NCBI GenBank assembly: GCA_964613235.1
Contig: CAZTGM010000058.1
Coordinates: 1-11,191, forward strand
Reading direction: 5' to 3'
Source of the DNA: J005 sp964613235
Lineage (GTDB): Bacteria; Pseudomonadota; Zetaproteobacteria; Mariprofundales; Mariprofundaceae
DNA: 11,191 nt
Part shown: positions 1 to 8,100 of the stretch, one piece after another
How positions within the stretch are numbered: the first letter of the stretch is position 1
How the letters are laid out: each line of letters starts with the position of its first letter
Program-made: the position numbers and the translations under genes
The notes under the pieces: generated by a model
The model's input: only the letters and a program-made list of their open reading frames with translations
Told to the model about the DNA's origin: nothing
Database searches by the model: none

Positions 1-540
1 TAAGAGTTTTATGGTGGTTTCAACCCAAACATCAATAGGAAAAAGAAACAACAGATCCTCAGGTGTCTTGGAAACATGTTCTACATTCAACATCACAATT
101 AGATCTCGCAAAAAGAATGCCCGAAGCTTATGACTTCCCAACCCCGCAACATTTTCCATCTTTTTAAAAGCTTCCTTATATTTCCCTTCTCTGAGCGATT
201 TACAAATTTTTATTGTGTCAATGTCACTAATATTATCGCTCATGCTAGGGTTATTGTTTCTGTTGTTCTCACTACCCTCACCATTTTCTCTCTTGTTTGG
301 TGGATAATATTCGTTGAAAGAGTCCGCCACACTTTTAGATGAGCCATCTGACTCCAGTGCTTTCACGGCAGCAATTTTCCACCCTCTCGGAGCCCCAGCT
401 CGTTCATACGCCCATCCATACAAGAAAGCCTTCAGGCCGTAATCCTTATCACTTTCCATCCTGTCCCAGTCGTATTCAGACAAGTAAACACAGCAATAAT
501 CTTCCCCCAACTTGGCAAAGAACTTCAGTTTCTCTTCCAT
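1..540 (-). CDS. Partial low-GC gene, possible HhH-GPD (AGOG-like) DNA glycosylase; C-terminus beyond left edge
   Basis: An uninterrupted minus-strand frame of 180 codons runs from an ATG at 540 to the window edge, so the end of the protein is missing. The start is preceded by GGAGGGG at 9 bases. In-frame ATGs upstream (549, 561, 582, 591) are possible starts but have weaker signals; an in-frame TAG lies near 615. Residues 131-146 (VAGLGSHKLRAFFLRD) resemble a helix-hairpin-helix with a following lysine, and FPIDVWV at 167-173 resembles the catalytic-Asp segment of HhH-GPD glycosylases. Lys138 and Asp170 are 32 residues apart, the spacing I recall for the catalytic Lys/Asp pair of archaeal AGOG (8-oxoguanine glycosylase/lyase). 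Residues 41-64 form an aromatic-rich segment followed by a polar Asn-rich linker near 88-105. The first 240 bases of the window are 36% GC by count, well below the neighbours, which suggests recent acquisition. The reading frame is convincing; the glycosylase assignment is tentative. Confidence 0.6.
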   Translation of the reverse strand, partial: MEEKLKFFAKLGEDYCCVYLSEYDWDRMESDKDYGLKAFLYGWAYERAGAPRGWKIAAVKALESDGSSKSVADSFNEYYPPNKRENGEGSENNRNNNPSMSDNISDIDTIKICKSLREGKYKEAFKKMENVAGLGSHKLRAFFLRDLIVMLNVEHVSKTPEDLLFLFPIDVWVETTIKLL

Positions 541-577
541 ATCCACCATCCCCTCCAGCATTGCACTTTTAACAACA

Positions 578-583
578 ATCATA
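578..583 (-). promoter_or_regulatory. Possible -10 element for the left-edge gene
   Basis: On the minus strand TATGAT (5 of 6 to TATAAT) lies about 38 bases upstream of the ATG at 540, in the 80-base AT-rich gap after the lipoprotein gene. The expected -35 position holds only a weak match (TTCCCG). It would let the low-GC gene be transcribed independently of the lipoprotein gene. Confidence 0.25.
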
Positions 584-620
584 CAAATCATGCATAAATT
601 GCGGGAATATCGCTATAGGG

Positions 621-1487
621 CTAATTACCCACATTCAGCCAAGAGCCTGCGCGGATCACGTCCTGGAATACGACATCGTCTATCCGGTCGCGGATCGTGA
701 TATGCAGGGTGATATAGGGGCTGGAAGCGCTGTTCCTGGCCTGAATGGAGAAATGCTCCTGAAGGGAAAGCTTCAGACTGGGCGTACGACCCAGACGACG
801 GATATCGTACAGCTCTGCATTTGCACCATTGTGCACCTTGATGCCGGAATCCATCACACAGCCGAGCAGTGGCAGTGTGCGTCCGGCTGCGCGGCAGTTG
901 ATCTCCGCCTTGTAGACCGGAGTCAAATCAACTGCACCCATCATACGTTTCACCATCATATCCGCGTATTTAACCTGACTTTGGGAATAATAGATAATAG
1001 CTTCCGGAAATATGATGTTCACATGCTGACCATTCGGCCTTTTCCAGATAATCCCCCTGATCGCTTCATGAAATTCCTGATCCGGTGCGCCATACACTTT
1101 TTTGAACGCATCGACCATACGGGCCATATGCCCTTCATCCGTTTTCAACCTGAACTCCACAAGCCTGTCTTCCCAGAAAATGGCATAGACCTCCCGGACG
1201 GGAATGCCCATATATGATTTCATTGGAAGGTCGGCACGTTTTGCGCCATTCTTACGTGGCCTTACCTCGATCTCCGGCAGCATCTTACGGAACTGTTTCA
1301 GGGACATATCCAATACCAGGCCATCCACCTGCAATTCCAGTTCTTCCCGGTTGATATCAGGCACATCTTCCTGATGCGCTTCCGTCACCTCATGGCCCGT
1401 TTCCTGTTTCTGATGCACGGGTGCCACATCTTCCTGCGAGCATCCGGCCATCATCAACATCAACGCCAGTATCAGCATGTTTCTCAT
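621..1487 (-). CDS. Uncharacterised outer-membrane-type lipoprotein (288 aa)
   Basis: The protein begins MRNMLILALMLMMAGC: a short basic start, a hydrophobic stretch and a lipobox ending at Cys16, the hallmark of a signal-peptidase-II lipoprotein. Residue +2 after the cysteine is Ser rather than Asp, which by the Lol rule favours the outer membrane. I chose the ATG at 1487 because GGGAGG sits 5 bases upstream and the signal peptide begins exactly there. The frame stays open for 59 more codons upstream, but that extension would bury the signal peptide inside the protein and overlap the ATPase gene. The mature part (about 273 aa) has an acidic, His-rich N-terminal linker and then a mixed alpha/beta-looking region with no motif I recognise. 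One Cys pair (in NCRAAG and LGCVMD) could form a disulfide. It follows the AAA+ gene after a 148-base gap on the same strand and may be co-transcribed with it. Function unknown. Confidence 0.82.
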   Translation of the reverse strand: MRNMLILALMLMMAGCSQEDVAPVHQKQETGHEVTEAHQEDVPDINREELELQVDGLVLDMSLKQFRKMLPEIEVRPRKNGAKRADLPMKSYMGIPVREVYAIFWEDRLVEFRLKTDEGHMARMVDAFKKVYGAPDQEFHEAIRGIIWKRPNGQHVNIIFPEAIIYYSQSQVKYADMMVKRMMGAVDLTPVYKAEINCRAAGRTLPLLGCVMDSGIKVHNGANAELYDIRRLGRTPSLKLSLQEHFSIQARNSASSPYITLHITIRDRIDDVVFQDVIRAGSWLNVGN

Positions 1488-1635
1488 ATCGACCTCCCTC
1501 AAATCACTGATGTGAATAATCCGCTGCCCAGGCGACAACTGATGTCGCAAACAACGATGGGAAGTCAGATGGGAAGCGGGATGGTAAAACAGCTCTCCGC
1601 TTCCCATATGGCGGAACACATGCTCAACAGTAATC
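1488..1635 (-). other. 148-base gap between AAA+ ATPase and lipoprotein genes
   Basis: Long for an intra-operon gap. It holds a perfect 11-base inverted repeat (1569-1579 with 1597-1607), an extra copy of one arm at 1556-1564, and the lipoprotein ribosome-binding site. I see no T-tract after the stem and no convincing -35/-10 pair, so this looks like a processed or structured leader within one transcript rather than a clear transcription boundary. Confidence 0.5.
1569..1607. repeat. 11-bp perfect inverted repeat, 17-base loop
   Basis: ATGGGAAGCGG at 1569-1579 is matched exactly by its reverse complement at 1597-1607. A direct copy of GATGGGAAG sits at 1556-1564, 12 bases before the one at 1568-1576, so two alternative stems can form with the single CTTCCCAT arm. 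There is no T-run, which argues against an intrinsic terminator. It may act as an mRNA-processing or translation-modulating stem ahead of the lipoprotein gene. Confidence 0.55.
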
Positions 1636-3693
1636 TCATACAAACCCGATCGTTTCCGCGGCATGGCCCTCTTTCAGCGCCATCTCGGCGCACAGTTCAC
1701 GGATCAGGGCATCCGCACTCGCATCCATTCCAAGTACTGAAAGCCGCTTTTTCACTGCCGCGAAATCTCCCGGCGTCAGCATCTTCATGCCCGCAATATC
1801 GCGCAGATGTGATTCCGATACCTCGCCCGTGCACTCCTGCCGCAGCATGGCTTGGGCTTGGGCGGGCGTCAGATAATCGAAACGAATCTTGATCGCGAAA
1901 CGCCGCAGGCTGGCCGGATCGAGATCGTCCATCAGATTCGTCGAACAGATGAACAGCCCATCGAAATGCTCCATCTGCACCAGCAGTTCATTGACCTGCG
2001 TGACCTCCCAGGAGCGATTCGCACCACGCCGGTCGCGCAGGAACGAGTCGGCCTCGTCGAGCATCAGCACGGCACGCTCACGCTCCGCCTCGCGGAACAT
2101 CCCCGCGATATTCTTCTCCGTGCCGCCCACCCACATGCTCAGGATATCCGAGGCACGCCTGAGCAAAAGCGGCCGGTCCAGATGATCGGCGATATGCCGA
2201 CCCAGGGCCGTCTTGCCCGTGCCCGGCGGGCCGTAAAAGCAGAGATTGCCGCGACCGCTGCCAGCCAGACCCGCAAGCAGGCGTTCGATATCTGCATCCG
2301 CGGAAATCAGCGCCGGATCGTAGCGGGTATCCTGCGCCCCGCAGTCGCCGAAGCGCATGCTGTGGCCAAGCACCTGCTGCATACCCTCCAGCACCTGCTC
2401 GACGGCATCCTGATTCGCCGCCGCATCGTCCACTTTCATATGCTGCACCACCCTAGCGGCCTTGGCGATATGCGCGGGCATGATTTCGGACTGTCTGCTG
2501 ACATGATCCAGCCATGCCTCCTGCACCGGAACATCGTGAAGATACTTGCGGAACATGCGCTTGCGCACGCTGCAGGTGGGAACGGACATCTCCATGACAT
2601 AGTCAAAACGGCGCAGGAATGCCGGATCGATCTGACCGACCCTGTTGCTCAGCCATAATGCAGGCACAGGATTGCTCTCCAGCATGTGATTGATCCATGC
2701 CTTTCCTGTCCGATCCCTCTGTTCGCGATGTTTTTCCGGAAACACGTCTTCCACCTCATCGAACAGAATGAGGCTTTCCGGCTGATGCTTCAGCAGCTGC
2801 TGGCTGAGCCGGTATGCCGAAAACCGCCGACTTCCCGTCAGAGGATCACCGTCCCGATCCTCCATGCTAATTTCATGGAGCGTGGCACCGATTTCCCGTG
2901 CCAGCACGCGCACCATTTCCGTCTTGCCCGTGCCCGGCTTCCCATACAGCAGGATATTGACCCCCGTAGTACCTCCGGCAATACATTGACTGAGATAAGA
3001 AACAAGCAGGCGCAGTTCCCGCTCCACATGACCGAAATCCTGTATGCACAGCGAAGGCGCAGGACTCTTCCGGAAACTGGATGAAAACAAACCCGAATCA
3101 TTCATATTCGGTGTAAGCATCTCATCAGCCAGACCACTCATCAGATCCAGCTTGTGCTTCAAATCATGCGACCAGCTGTTGTCGATCGTCAGCAGTCCCG
3201 ACACAGCAAGCTGTCCTCTGGAGGCCAAAGCGGACGAAATCTCTCTCTCCGCATGTCCCAGAATCACGGACAGATGGCGCACCAGCTTTCCCTTGTCCAT
3301 TCTGCCGAGCAGATCCGCACATTCCCTCATCCCCGCTTCCGCATGCAGCAGAACGGAAAAGACCAGCACGTCTGCTTCCACCTTATTCAGGCTGATTCGA
3401 TTCAGAATCAGGGGCAAGTTCAGGCGCAGGTTGCCAGGAATTTCATATCTGCCGGATTCGGCTTCGCAATGCAGCCGACGTAATATATCCAACGCTTCCT
3501 TCCGTTCGATCTCGCGATCGATGTATGATTCCATCCCCAGGGCCAGCAGCACGTCGTCATCCGTAAATCCGCGACGCTTGATGAACTTCCGGTAGCCGCC
3601 GCAGCGCATCAGCATGCGCAGGCACCACAGGCGTATGATGTCCGTGCTTTCGCCTTCTTTTTTCTGGATGCGTTCTTTCCTTTTCCTTTGCAT
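1636..3693 (-). CDS. Tandem-domain AAA+ ATPase (Cdc48/SpoVK-like, COG0464 type)
   Basis: This 685-residue protein carries two AAA+ modules after a roughly 220-residue N-terminal region with no motif I recognise. Module 1 has Walker A GKPGTGKT (251-258), Walker B ILFDEVED (309-316), a sensor-1 Asn in LSNR (348-351) and arginine-finger candidates in RRFD (361-364). Module 2 has Walker A GPPGTGKT (488-495), Walker B VLMLDEAD (542-549), sensor-1 CSTN (583-586) and RRF (597-599). Module 2 also has the WVGGTEKNI element (521-529), a classical-AAA signature resembling the pore-loop/second-region segment of Cdc48/FtsH-type unfoldases. Both sites look catalytically intact, so a double-ring substrate remodeller is expected. 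Walker A of module 1 has Lys where Pro is usual. The start at 3693 has GGGAGG about 7 bases upstream. It lies downstream of the WYL gene on the same strand, after a 294-base gap rich in palindromes. The likely role is ATP-driven remodelling of a protein partner, perhaps the nuclease complex; the substrate is unknown. Confidence 0.93.
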   Translation of the reverse strand: MQRKRKERIQKKEGESTDIIRLWCLRMLMRCGGYRKFIKRRGFTDDDVLLALGMESYIDREIERKEALDILRRLHCEAESGRYEIPGNLRLNLPLILNRISLNKVEADVLVFSVLLHAEAGMRECADLLGRMDKGKLVRHLSVILGHAEREISSALASRGQLAVSGLLTIDNSWSHDLKHKLDLMSGLADEMLTPNMNDSGLFSSSFRKSPAPSLCIQDFGHVERELRLLVSYLSQCIAGGTTGVNILLYGKPGTGKTEMVRVLAREIGATLHEISMEDRDGDPLTGSRRFSAYRLSQQLLKHQPESLILFDEVEDVFPEKHREQRDRTGKAWINHMLESNPVPALWLSNRVGQIDPAFLRRFDYVMEMSVPTCSVRKRMFRKYLHDVPVQEAWLDHVSRQSEIMPAHIAKAARVVQHMKVDDAAANQDAVEQVLEGMQQVLGHSMRFGDCGAQDTRYDPALISADADIERLLAGLAGSGRGNLCFYGPPGTGKTALGRHIADHLDRPLLLRRASDILSMWVGGTEKNIAGMFREAERERAVLMLDEADSFLRDRRGANRSWEVTQVNELLVQMEHFDGLFICSTNLMDDLDPASLRRFAIKIRFDYLTPAQAQAMLRQECTGEVSESHLRDIAGMKMLTPGDFAAVKKRLSVLGMDASADALIRELCAEMALKEGHAAETIGFV

Positions 3694-3732
3694 GAGAAAC
3701 CTCCCGCTGTGGAGTTCATGCTTTCACATCAA

Positions 3733-3749
3733 GCGACAGATATTGTCGC
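3733..3749. promoter_or_regulatory. Putative operator: GCGACA-N5-TGTCGC dyad
   Basis: The sequence GCGACAgatatTGTCGC is a perfect 6-bp dyad, about 40 bases upstream of the AAA+ start. Its core CGAC-N7-GTCG recurs with identical spacing at 10986-11000, ahead of the AddB-like gene. This is the pattern expected of a dimeric regulator, and the WYL protein encoded next door is the obvious candidate. Its binding here is inferred. Confidence 0.5.
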
Positions 3750-3764
3750 ACAAGGCGCTTGTGC
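3748..3764. promoter_or_regulatory. Putative operator: GCACAAG-N3-CTTGTGC dyad
   Basis: GCACAAGgcgCTTGTGC is a perfect 7-bp inverted repeat that overlaps the neighbouring dyad by two bases. It lies about 55-70 bases upstream of the AAA+ start. The 3-base loop and lack of a T-tract make a protein-binding site more likely than a terminator, but an RNA hairpin in the leader cannot be excluded. Confidence 0.42.
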
Positions 3765-3852
3765 AGAATACAAAATCATTGTCTGAATAGTTTCTTTCAC
3801 CTGCTCATAAGCCAAAATATGTTGTATGATTGATTAACGATTTATCAGGACC

Positions 3853-3867
3853 AATCCACAGTGGATT
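3853..3867. promoter_or_regulatory. Perfect palindrome AATCCAC-N1-GTGGATT
   Basis: AATCCACaGTGGATT has 7-bp arms around one central base, in an AT-rich part of the gap 160-175 bases upstream of the AAA+ start. One central base is too tight for an RNA hairpin loop, so a DNA-binding site is the more natural reading. No second copy was noticed in the window. Confidence 0.35.
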
Positions 3868-3987
3868 TCTAAGGATATGAAAATATTGGCCAGTCTCATA
3901 TCACCCATTGATTCACCCGCTGTTAGTTCCCCCCTCGCACGGTTTTCTGTGATTCGACTGAGTCTCATCTATGGATTGCCCACCTCA

Positions 3988-4986
3988 TCAATCGCTGTAT
4001 TGCATGGCCATATTCCGCGCGATGCACGTCATCTCTTCGCGGATGGAGACAGGTGCAAGCACCTCCACCTGATCGCCGAAGCCGAGCAGCCACCAGCGCA
4101 GCTCGGATGAGTCCACGACCGTTGCGGTGAGCAGCATCCGGCCATCCGGTTGCTCTTCGAGCTTCTGGTCGTCGGCCAGCGGGCGCTCGGCCAGATGGAA
4201 TGCTGCCTCGGGTGCAAATAGCGCCTGCAGCTCGATCTCGCCATCCAACGCAAAGTGCAATTCGCCTGCCGAGATGTAGGCATCAAGATCGAAGCCATTC
4301 GGTGCCGTGGCCGGTACATCGAGCATCCGCGCCTCCCGCATGCGGTGCAGCACCAGCAGCCGGATATCCGGGTAGTCCCACATCGAGCAGACGAGGTAGA
4401 GCACGCCGTCTTTCAGCACCAGCCCCAGCGGATTGAGTTCATATTCCTTCTCTCCCTCCGCAGAGCGAGGACCATAGCACACCCATGCGCGTCGGTTCAT
4501 CAGCAGGGCCTCGCAGATCGCGTCGCGCACGCCTTCCTGAATCTCGGGCGATTGCAGCTTCGGCCCGCGCGGCATCACGCGCACCTTGTCGCGCCAGGAT
4601 GGTGCGCCACGTTCACTGGCCAGGGAATCCAGCACCCGGCCGGCCAGCTTCAGATGCGGCGCAAGCTGTGCCAAGGTCGCCATCGGCAGCACGCGCTCCA
4701 GATGTTTGCCCGCCATCCAGAAGGCCAATGCCATATGCGAGTCCATACCGGGGATATCCAGAACTTCAGCTTCTTCCATCCATGACCAGCCATACGGCTT
4801 GCTTCGCTCATCGCATGTGAGTGGATAAATCTCGGAAAGCCTCATTAAATCACGCTGGATGGTACGCTGTGTGGTATCAAAGCCTTCATCAGCCAAACGA
4901 TGCATGATATCTCTGGTGGAAGTCTTGGATGGATGGCGTGGAATCAGGCGTAGCATTTGCCACTGGCGCATCAGGGTATCACTCAT
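3988..4986 (-). CDS. WYL-domain transcriptional regulator (YafY/PafBC-like, BrxR/CapW architecture)
   Basis: The protein has 332 residues in three parts. Residues 1-70 form a winged helix-turn-helix (recognition-helix region TTQRTIQRDLMRLSEIYPL at 38-56). A WYL domain spans about 150-225, with the core GVLYLV (194-199) and LHRMREARML (213-222). A WCX-type C-terminal extension spans about 250-325, with LRWWLLGFGDQVEVLAP (296-312). WYL domains are ligand-sensing and, in the BrxR and CapW families, occur in repressors of anti-phage systems, where they are thought to respond to nucleic-acid or nucleotide signals. The start at 4986 has AAGGAG 7 bases upstream, and its first codons overlap the end of the small gene before it by 8 bases. 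As the last gene of the nuclease operon it probably autoregulates that operon and may also control the AAA+ gene. Confidence 0.93.
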   Translation of the reverse strand: MSDTLMRQWQMLRLIPRHPSKTSTRDIMHRLADEGFDTTQRTIQRDLMRLSEIYPLTCDERSKPYGWSWMEEAEVLDIPGMDSHMALAFWMAGKHLERVLPMATLAQLAPHLKLAGRVLDSLASERGAPSWRDKVRVMPRGPKLQSPEIQEGVRDAICEALLMNRRAWVCYGPRSAEGEKEYELNPLGLVLKDGVLYLVCSMWDYPDIRLLVLHRMREARMLDVPATAPNGFDLDAYISAGELHFALDGEIELQALFAPEAAFHLAERPLADDQKLEEQPDGRMLLTATVVDSSELRWWLLGFGDQVEVLAPVSIREEMTCIARNMAMQYSD

Positions 4987-5131
4987 TATCGATCTCCTTG
5001 CGGATATCTTCTTTTAGTCGTTTGCGGTCATAATCTCTGGGAGATTTATGACGTTGAACCGGTGGCGCTTTCCTGCGTCGCACCTTGATATCTTCAGGGC
5101 GGATCACGCCGACCTTCTCCTTCTTACCCAT
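4979..5131 (-). CDS. Small basic protein (50 aa) wedged between helicase and WYL genes
   Basis: A complete minus-strand frame starts at ATG 5131, overlapping the helicase stop by 8 bases, and ends at TGA 4979-4981, overlapping the WYL start by 8 bases. It therefore exactly bridges the two genes. The product begins MGKKEKVGVIRPEDIKVRRR and ends in a charged, helix-prone tail (residues 34-50, rich in Arg, Lys, Asp and Glu). It has many more Lys/Arg than acidic residues, no Cys, and no membrane segment. The helicase stop supplies translational coupling; I see no strong Shine-Dalgarno. The snug fit and the operon's uniform junction geometry argue that it is a real gene. It could bind nucleic acid or tether the helicase or regulator, but I recognise no family. 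The alternative is that it is only a spacer that keeps ribosomes moving to the WYL start. Confidence 0.7.
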   Translation of the reverse strand: MGKKEKVGVIRPEDIKVRRRKAPPVQRHKSPRDYDRKRLKEDIRKEIDNE

Positions 5132-8100
5132 CCAGACTCAACCGGAGCATGCGCCCCTGCAAGGCAAAGTGAATCCACAATTGGCCCTGCTGTTTGCCGG
5201 AAGATCCGGCTGCAGCCTGACGATAGAGATACAACTGACCGGCAAACTTTTCGGCACGGGCCTCCAGATCATCCGCAGCACCTGGGAAACTCTTGTGATC
5301 CACAATCGCAAAACCATCATCCGACTCGATCAGCATATCCATCCAGCCATGAGCTACCCGGCCTCCCACTTTCAACCGCATGGGCCATTCCCTGCGCACG
5401 GATGCCTTCGGCCATTGCTGCTTCACCCAGTCATGCAGCCGATCAGCCATAACCAGCAAGTCCTCCGACATGATGGCAGAATCCACTTCCCAGGCCTGTA
5501 GCAAGCGCTGCGCTCGCAACAAGCGGGTATCATTGTTATCGGTCACCGAGTCTGCTGCCAAAAACCTGTGCACTGCCTCACCCACATTGGCCATGTCTGC
5601 TTTTGCATGCAACTCGATGCGCTCGCCAAGCTCGACAACCTCCGCCACAGAGGCCTGTATATGATTGGGCAAGTCGAAATCGCTGGGGGTCACAGAATAA
5701 GGAAGGAAGTCGGGCTTAGCTTGGCGAGTTGCCATGAGCCACTCCCTGCTATTGCCAGGATCAACCACATCTTCCCTTTTTCCCATCCACTGAAACAGGC
5801 GGCATTCAAATGGCTCGCCCGAAACCTCGATAGCTGTGTCTTCAGAAGTATCGGGCAGCCTGATCAGGGAACCATCCGATGTCAGATGATTCAGCCAGTG
5901 GAGTTCAGCCGGTTCTTTGGCCACCGGCCGCACCAAGACCAGATAGTCTCTGGCTCGCGTCATGCCAACATACATCAATCGTCTGCGTTCACCCATCTCA
6001 CGCTTTCGGGCGTCCAGATATGCATCCGAGGCCTCGACCGTATCGGTAAACGGCAGATTCGGGCCACTGACCGGCTCCGGCCAGAATCGGATACTTCGAT
6101 CCGCCAGGGGATCATGAGGATTGAAACCCTCTGCCGGCTCGACTTGCAATCCGAAAGGAGAATAACGTGGACTGGAATCCAGATCGGACAGTATCACAAT
6201 CGGCCATTCCAGCCCCTTGGAAGCATGCCATGTGAGAACCTGCACCGTATCCTCACCCTGTCCAGCCGGAAGCCCGAGGTCATCTTGGCAGGAAATCCAG
6301 TATATCAGTCCGGGCAAACTAACGCCCTCATGGCGGGTCTTACAGGCACCTTCATACGTGCGCACGAGTTGCTCCAGAGCATCCAGATTCGCCAGAACCT
6401 GATCCGGTCGCTCACGCATAAATGCCGCATCACGCACCTGCAGCACATCCTCCACCATACGTGCCAGTTCAAGCGGTGAAACCGTGGCCACATGCTGTTT
6501 TAGCTGCAACAGATTTACGATACGTTGATCCCGGCGCCAGTACTCCGACGCATTCTCCAATCCCTCGACCAACAGTTCGTTAAGCCATGAATCTGCTGAG
6601 TCATGATCCGGCAAATACCGGGCAAGCTCAGCAAGGGCCAGGGAGTCCTCATTGTCTACCAGCAACCTCAGCCCGGCCAGCACGCTGGCACATTCCGGCT
6701 GCACAAGCAGTGCGCCGCTTCCATACGAAGCTGAAATACCCAGTTCGGCCAATGCCGCCGCTATCTCGACGCAAGCCGAATGAGTCCGGCAAAGGATAGC
6801 CACATCCCCCGGCCTGGCCTTGCGCACCTGTCCATCTTCCCGATCCACCACCTGCCATTCTTCAGGTTTCTCCAGCAGCGCAGCCACTGCTTCAGCCAGT
6901 GATGCGGAACGCAAAGACTTGTTGCGGCCATGTACATGCCAGACAGCCAGGGGCACAGCCTGCCCGGAGACATCCTTCCGCCTTGGCTCAAGTTGCACCC
7001 GTTCCCCGGGAATCTCACCCTTGAAAGCCTCCTCGAACACCGCATTGGCAAACCGAACCAGCCCCGGCCTGGAACGCCAGGAATATCTGAGGACATCAAC
7101 CTGTTTCTCTGTCAGCGCTCCGATCACTTCATCCATCAACACAGGATCTGTGCCACGAAAACCATAAATCGCCTGTTTCTGGTCCCCGACCCAGACACAG
7201 CGGTGAACCAACGATGCCAGCTTCGCAAACAGCCCCAATTGGATCGGGCTGGTATCCTGAAACTCATCGACCATCACAACATCAATTCGCTCGCGGATAC
7301 GGCCTTTCACAGCATCGTTATCAAGAAGCGCCAGCACCTTGCTCTCCTGATCAACGAAATCCATCAGCCCATGCAGCCGTTTGTAACGATCAAAGCTTTC
7401 CATCGCTGCGACCGCACAGTCATACACACCCTCGATCAACGTGCGTACATCCTCATGCAGTTGCGGATGGAACTGTACGCGGGCCGCATATAGCCGCAGA
7501 TCTTCCAGACATGGATCTGCACATTTGTTTGCCTTGATGCCTGCCAATGTGCTCCAGTCTTTCCAGGACCAGTATCCACGTTCCAATGCCCTTTGGATTG
7601 CCTGTATCTTCCTGACAGTATCACGGGTCCCTTTGGTTGCATCCTCACTAGCCTCAACTGCAGACAGCGCGTCTTTAATCAGGGTAACCAGCCCAACCGT
7701 CGTAACGCCTTTCATCGGCTTACCCAGCATGCCAAGTAACCCGGCAATCGATGCCCCGGCCATGGATCCCAGTTCCGTACTGGAAACGCCATTGGCCCGG
7801 GCCATATCTACCAGCTTCTGGACATCTCTCTTCCAGTCCGGTTCTTTCCGGTAAACGTTTCCTGCGCCATTGCGGCCTAACCTGCGCGCCGCATCGATCA
7901 GCTTCGGATAGAACGCGTCAATCTCGGCTGCAATAGCCAGACGAAAAAGTCTGTCGGACTCATCCTCGGGAAGCACATCAATGGCTGGCGATAAACCCGC
8001 TTCGAAAGCATGCTCCCTCAGCAAGCGAGCGCAAATACTGTTCACCGTCCCGATATAAGCATCAGCAAGTAATACAGCCCTTCTTCTTAACTCAGCCGGA

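Larger units (their letters stand above)
3694..3987 (-). promoter_or_regulatory. Palindrome-rich 294-base gap upstream of the AAA+ gene
   Basis: The gap separates the WYL regulator stop from the AAA+ start. It contains three perfect dyads (3733-3749, 3748-3764, 3853-3867) listed separately, plus a short GACTgAGTC palindrome near 3956. Base composition is lower in GC than the genes around it. I see no strong intrinsic terminator after the WYL gene and no clean -35/-10 pair. A regulated promoter for the AAA+ gene is likely somewhere between about 3710 and 3870, but read-through from the upstream operon is also possible. Confidence 0.5.

Noticed and set aside
1556..1607. Intrinsic terminator between the AAA+ and lipoprotein genes
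   Set aside because: The stem is strong but the loop is 17 bases and no T-tract follows on the minus strand.
1488..1664. N-terminal extension of the lipoprotein frame to 1664
   Set aside because: It would overlap the ATPase end and place a perfect signal peptide and lipobox at residues 60-75. The ATG at 1487 has its own strong ribosome-binding site.
4979..4986. Toxin-antitoxin pair made of the small gene and the WYL gene
   Set aside because: WYL proteins of this size are regulators, the small protein has no known toxin motif, and both sit at the end of a larger coupled operon.
5568..6479. Plus-strand open frame of 303 codons inside the helicase gene
   Set aside because: It lies fully antisense to a helicase frame carrying conserved motifs, and its translation has no recognisable domain and an odd composition. 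The same applies to the other long plus-strand frames, for example 1852-2658.
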